This document shows positions 33,951-35,521 of a stretch of 35,521 nucleotides of DNA, in pieces (positions within the stretch are counted from its first letter, which is position 1; every line of letters starts with the position of its first letter). Source of the DNA: Deltaproteobacteria bacterium. GTDB taxonomy: Bacteria > Desulfobacterota > Desulfuromonadia > Desulfuromonadales > Geopsychrobacteraceae. The translations under genes were made by a program, and so were the position numbers. The notes under the pieces were generated by a model. It was given only the letters and a program-made list of their open reading frames with translations. It searched no databases and had not been told where the DNA came from. Location of the stretch: positions 1-35,521 of the forward strand of contig JAJRWH010000121.1 of NCBI GenBank assembly GCA_024276935.1, read 5' to 3'.

Positions 33951-33962
33951 GTGTTATAACAC
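33951..33962. promoter_or_regulatory. 12-bp palindrome at the ABC-F start
   Basis: GTGTTATAACAC is a perfect palindrome ending 6 bases before the ATG of the ABC-F gene. It contains TATAAC, which as a -10 box would start transcription at or next to the ATG. It may be an operator, a leaderless promoter, or both. Confidence 0.4.
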
Positions 33963-34005
33963 AAAGCGGGGGACAGAAAAAGAGAACCGGATCAAACAGG
34001 CAGGG

Positions 34006-34036
34006 AAAAGCCCCCTGTCAAGCACTGACAGGGGGC
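34006..34036 (-). terminator. Intrinsic terminator of the metal-efflux operon
   Basis: On the - strand GCCCCCTGTCA pairs exactly with TGACAGGGGGC around GTGCT, followed by TTTT. It lies 13 bases after the stop of the Met-rich protein gene and separates that operon from the ABC-F gene. Confidence 0.9.
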
Positions 34037-34048
34037 CGGAAAGATAAA

Positions 34049-34492
34049 TCAGTTTTCGTGGTGAAAATGGAAGGTCCGTTTTTTACCATCAGCCAGCTTG
34101 GTGCCTATTTTGAAATGGTAAACCCCGGGCTGATCGAAAGAGACTGCAGTTCCGAACATCCCCTTACTTTTCATCATCTTCTGAGCCGCACCAACCTTTT
34201 CATCGGGAGTCTCAACCTTGACGGCACAACGCCCCTCACTGATCATGGCTCCGGTTTTAGCGTCTGTAAACATCACCATCAGCATCTTACCCATCCCGTT
34301 TTTTCCATCCATCAGGTGGGCGGCGGCCTTGACACCATCAACCACCTCTTCCTGCAACATCACGACACCATCCATCGCCATGCCACCAGACGCCATTTTA
34401 TTATCATCACCCTGGTGCTCCATCCCTTTCATCGCCATAGCGGTTGTCGGGATAACCATCGCCAGTAATGCCAGAATCAACAATTTTTTCAT
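34049..34492 (-). CDS. Met/His-rich periplasmic protein, likely metal-binding
   Basis: This 147-residue protein has a signal peptide (LLILALLAMVIPTTAMA) and no lipobox. The mature part has about fifteen methionines in some 126 residues, clustered in pairs and in GGMAMDG, HLMDGKNGMGKMLMVMF and QKMMKSKGM. The C-terminus is histidine-rich (FHFHHEN). There is one cysteine in the mature part. Methionine-rich periplasmic proteins often bind Cu(I) or Ag(I), and the position 59 bases after a CusA-type pump supports such a role; both points are inference. AAGGAG precedes the ATG. The fold is probably a small beta-sandwich (VSFDQPGVYHFKIG). The operon ends at the terminator just downstream. Confidence 0.75.
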   Translation of the reverse strand: MKKLLILALLAMVIPTTAMAMKGMEHQGDDNKMASGGMAMDGVVMLQEEVVDGVKAAAHLMDGKNGMGKMLMVMFTDAKTGAMISEGRCAVKVETPDEKVGAAQKMMKSKGMFGTAVSFDQPGVYHFKIGTKLADGKKRTFHFHHEN

Positions 34493-34551
34493 TTTTTACT
34501 CCTTTTTTCGGTTATTGGCCAAACGGCAATCTTCACTATTGTCCGCAATCC

Positions 34552-35521
34552 TTAAATTTGCGAATCGGTCGGATCATCTTCCCAATCATATTCCTCCCTT
34601 CGCCTGCTCGGACGCTCAATAAATGTTTCGCTTTCATCCAGATCTCCAAAGGCAGTCGGGGTCATATCCTTTTCCAGTCCCAGGCTGCGCCACATGAAAT
34701 AGATGACCGGAAAAACAATCAGCACCATGATTCCGGCTGTCACAACACCACCGACCATCGGTGCCGCAATCCGTTTCATCACGTCAGCACCAGCCCCATG
34801 ACTCCACATGATCGGCACCAGCCCGGCAATAATGACCGAAACCGTCATCACGATAGGTCTGATCCGCATGACAGCCCCGTGATTGATCGCCTGTGCCAGA
34901 TCGCCACGGTTCCGCATCCGTCCTTTGTCCTCCCAGAGTTTGTAGGCCATGTCCAGATAAAGCAGCATCACCACACCTGTCTCTGCGGCAATCCCGGCCA
35001 GAGCAATCACCCCGACCCATACCGCAATCGAGCTGTTGTAACCAAGGATCCAGAGAAACCAGAAGCAGCCCACCAGTGACAAAGGGATCGAGACAAAGAT
35101 AATCCCGGTCTTGACCAGTGATTTGGTGCTGATATACAGGATGAGGAAAATCATCAGTATCGTCAGCGGAATAACCAGGGCCAGACGCTTGTTTGCTTCC
35201 TGCATATACTCGTACTGGCCACTCCAGACCAGGTTGTAACCCGGAGGCAGTTTGATGTTCTCAGCCACAGCCTTTTGGGCTTTTTTGACAAATCCGCCAA
35301 TATCACTGTCGGTCATATCGACATAGATCCAGGCGGTGCGCCGGGCATTCTCACTCTTGATTCCTGGTGGCCCTTTTTTGATACTGATTTCGGCCACCTG
35401 ACTGATCGGAATACGTGCCCCTTGCGGTGTTGTGATAAGTATCCGCTTGAGTCCATCCAGATTGTTGCGATAGTCACGCGCATAACGAACATTAACCGGG
35501 TAGCGCTCGAGACCTTCAACA
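34552..35521 (-). CDS. RND heavy-metal efflux pump CusA/CzcA, C-terminal part
   Basis: This is the last 322 residues of a large inner-membrane pump; the gene begins beyond the right edge. The frame runs unbroken from the edge (GLERYPVNVRYARDY, NLDGLKRILITTPQGARIPISQVAEI), which is the CusA/CzcA periplasmic segment, through the transmembrane part with RLALVIPLTILMIFLILYIS, GIAAETGVVMLLYLD and MRIRPIVMTVSVIIAGLVP. The internal GTG at 35397 is not a start. An acidic tail of about 40 residues ending EEYDWEDDPTDSQI is longer than usual. Metal specificity (Cu/Ag versus Zn/Co/Cd) is not decided by this part; the Met-rich neighbour favours Cu/Ag. Confidence 0.92.
   Translation of the reverse strand, partial: VEGLERYPVNVRYARDYRNNLDGLKRILITTPQGARIPISQVAEISIKKGPPGIKSENARRTAWIYVDMTDSDIGGFVKKAQKAVAENIKLPPGYNLVWSGQYEYMQEANKRLALVIPLTILMIFLILYISTKSLVKTGIIFVSIPLSLVGCFWFLWILGYNSSIAVWVGVIALAGIAAETGVVMLLYLDMAYKLWEDKGRMRNRGDLAQAINHGAVMRIRPIVMTVSVIIAGLVPIMWSHGAGADVMKRIAAPMVGGVVTAGIMVLIVFPVIYFMWRSLGLEKDMTPTAFGDLDESETFIERPSRRREEYDWEDDPTDSQI

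Noticed and set aside
35397-35397. GTG as the start of a short pump protein
   Set aside because: The frame continues to the right edge with sequence typical of CusA, so this is an internal valine codon.

Overview
The window is a chromosomal segment of about 35.5 kb from a Gram-negative anaerobe, most likely a deltaproteobacterium of the Desulfuromonas/Pelobacter/Geobacter type. The basis is an outer-membrane phospholipase, two branched-chain amino acid ABC systems, an oxygen-sensitive-type radical SAM protein, a cobalamin gene of the anaerobic type and a GGCGTTR heptamer repeat of the kind I associate with that group. The genus is inference. I see no tRNA, rRNA, CRISPR array, insertion sequence or prophage gene. 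Both edges cut genes: a FecCD-type permease on the left and a CusA-type RND pump on the right.

Layout. 1-2355 (+): end of a BtuC-like permease, a BtuD-like ATPase, a BtuF-like binding protein and the corrin methyltransferase CbiL, i.e. corrinoid or metal-chelate uptake joined to cobalamin synthesis. 2398-6269 (+): phospholipase A (PldA), a membrane-anchored FMN/3Fe-4S glutamate-synthase-like protein and a four-domain S1 RNA-binding protein, closed by a bidirectional terminator. 6323-8554 (-): a 743-residue lipoprotein of unknown function. 8838-9986 (+): a radical SAM protein with a CX4CX2C cluster motif. 10258-12700 (+): DnaK followed by a small heat-shock protein, without grpE or dnaJ nearby. 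12836-14830 (+): LemA lipoprotein and two TPM-domain proteins. 14831-15252 is a gene-free AT-rich gap with a spaced inverted repeat.

15253-28700 holds two complete branched-chain amino acid (Liv) transporters facing each other. Liv-1 (livK-H-M-G-F, + strand, 15253-20374) resembles the enterobacterial type. Liv-2 (livK-H-M-G-F, - strand, 28700-23683) is clearly different in sequence, so this is not a recent duplication. Both have a strong hairpin between the binding-protein gene and the permease genes. Between the two operons lie a pair of small Gate-domain membrane proteins (+), a PsiE-family membrane protein (-) and an ABC-class ATPase of the COG3044/MRB1590 family (-).

28906-35521 (-): a seven-helix membrane protein and a DUF4388-like two-repeat protein behind a near-consensus sigma-70 promoter; a MinD/ParA-like protein whose P-loop lysine is replaced, translationally coupled to an ABC-F ribosome-associated ATPase; then a Met/His-rich periplasmic protein downstream of the CusA-type metal efflux pump.

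The least explained items are the pseudo-MinD protein coupled to the ABC-F gene, the DUF4388-like/seven-helix pair, the Gate-domain pair next to livF, and the large lipoprotein. I did not find a clearly new multi-gene defence or mobile system.
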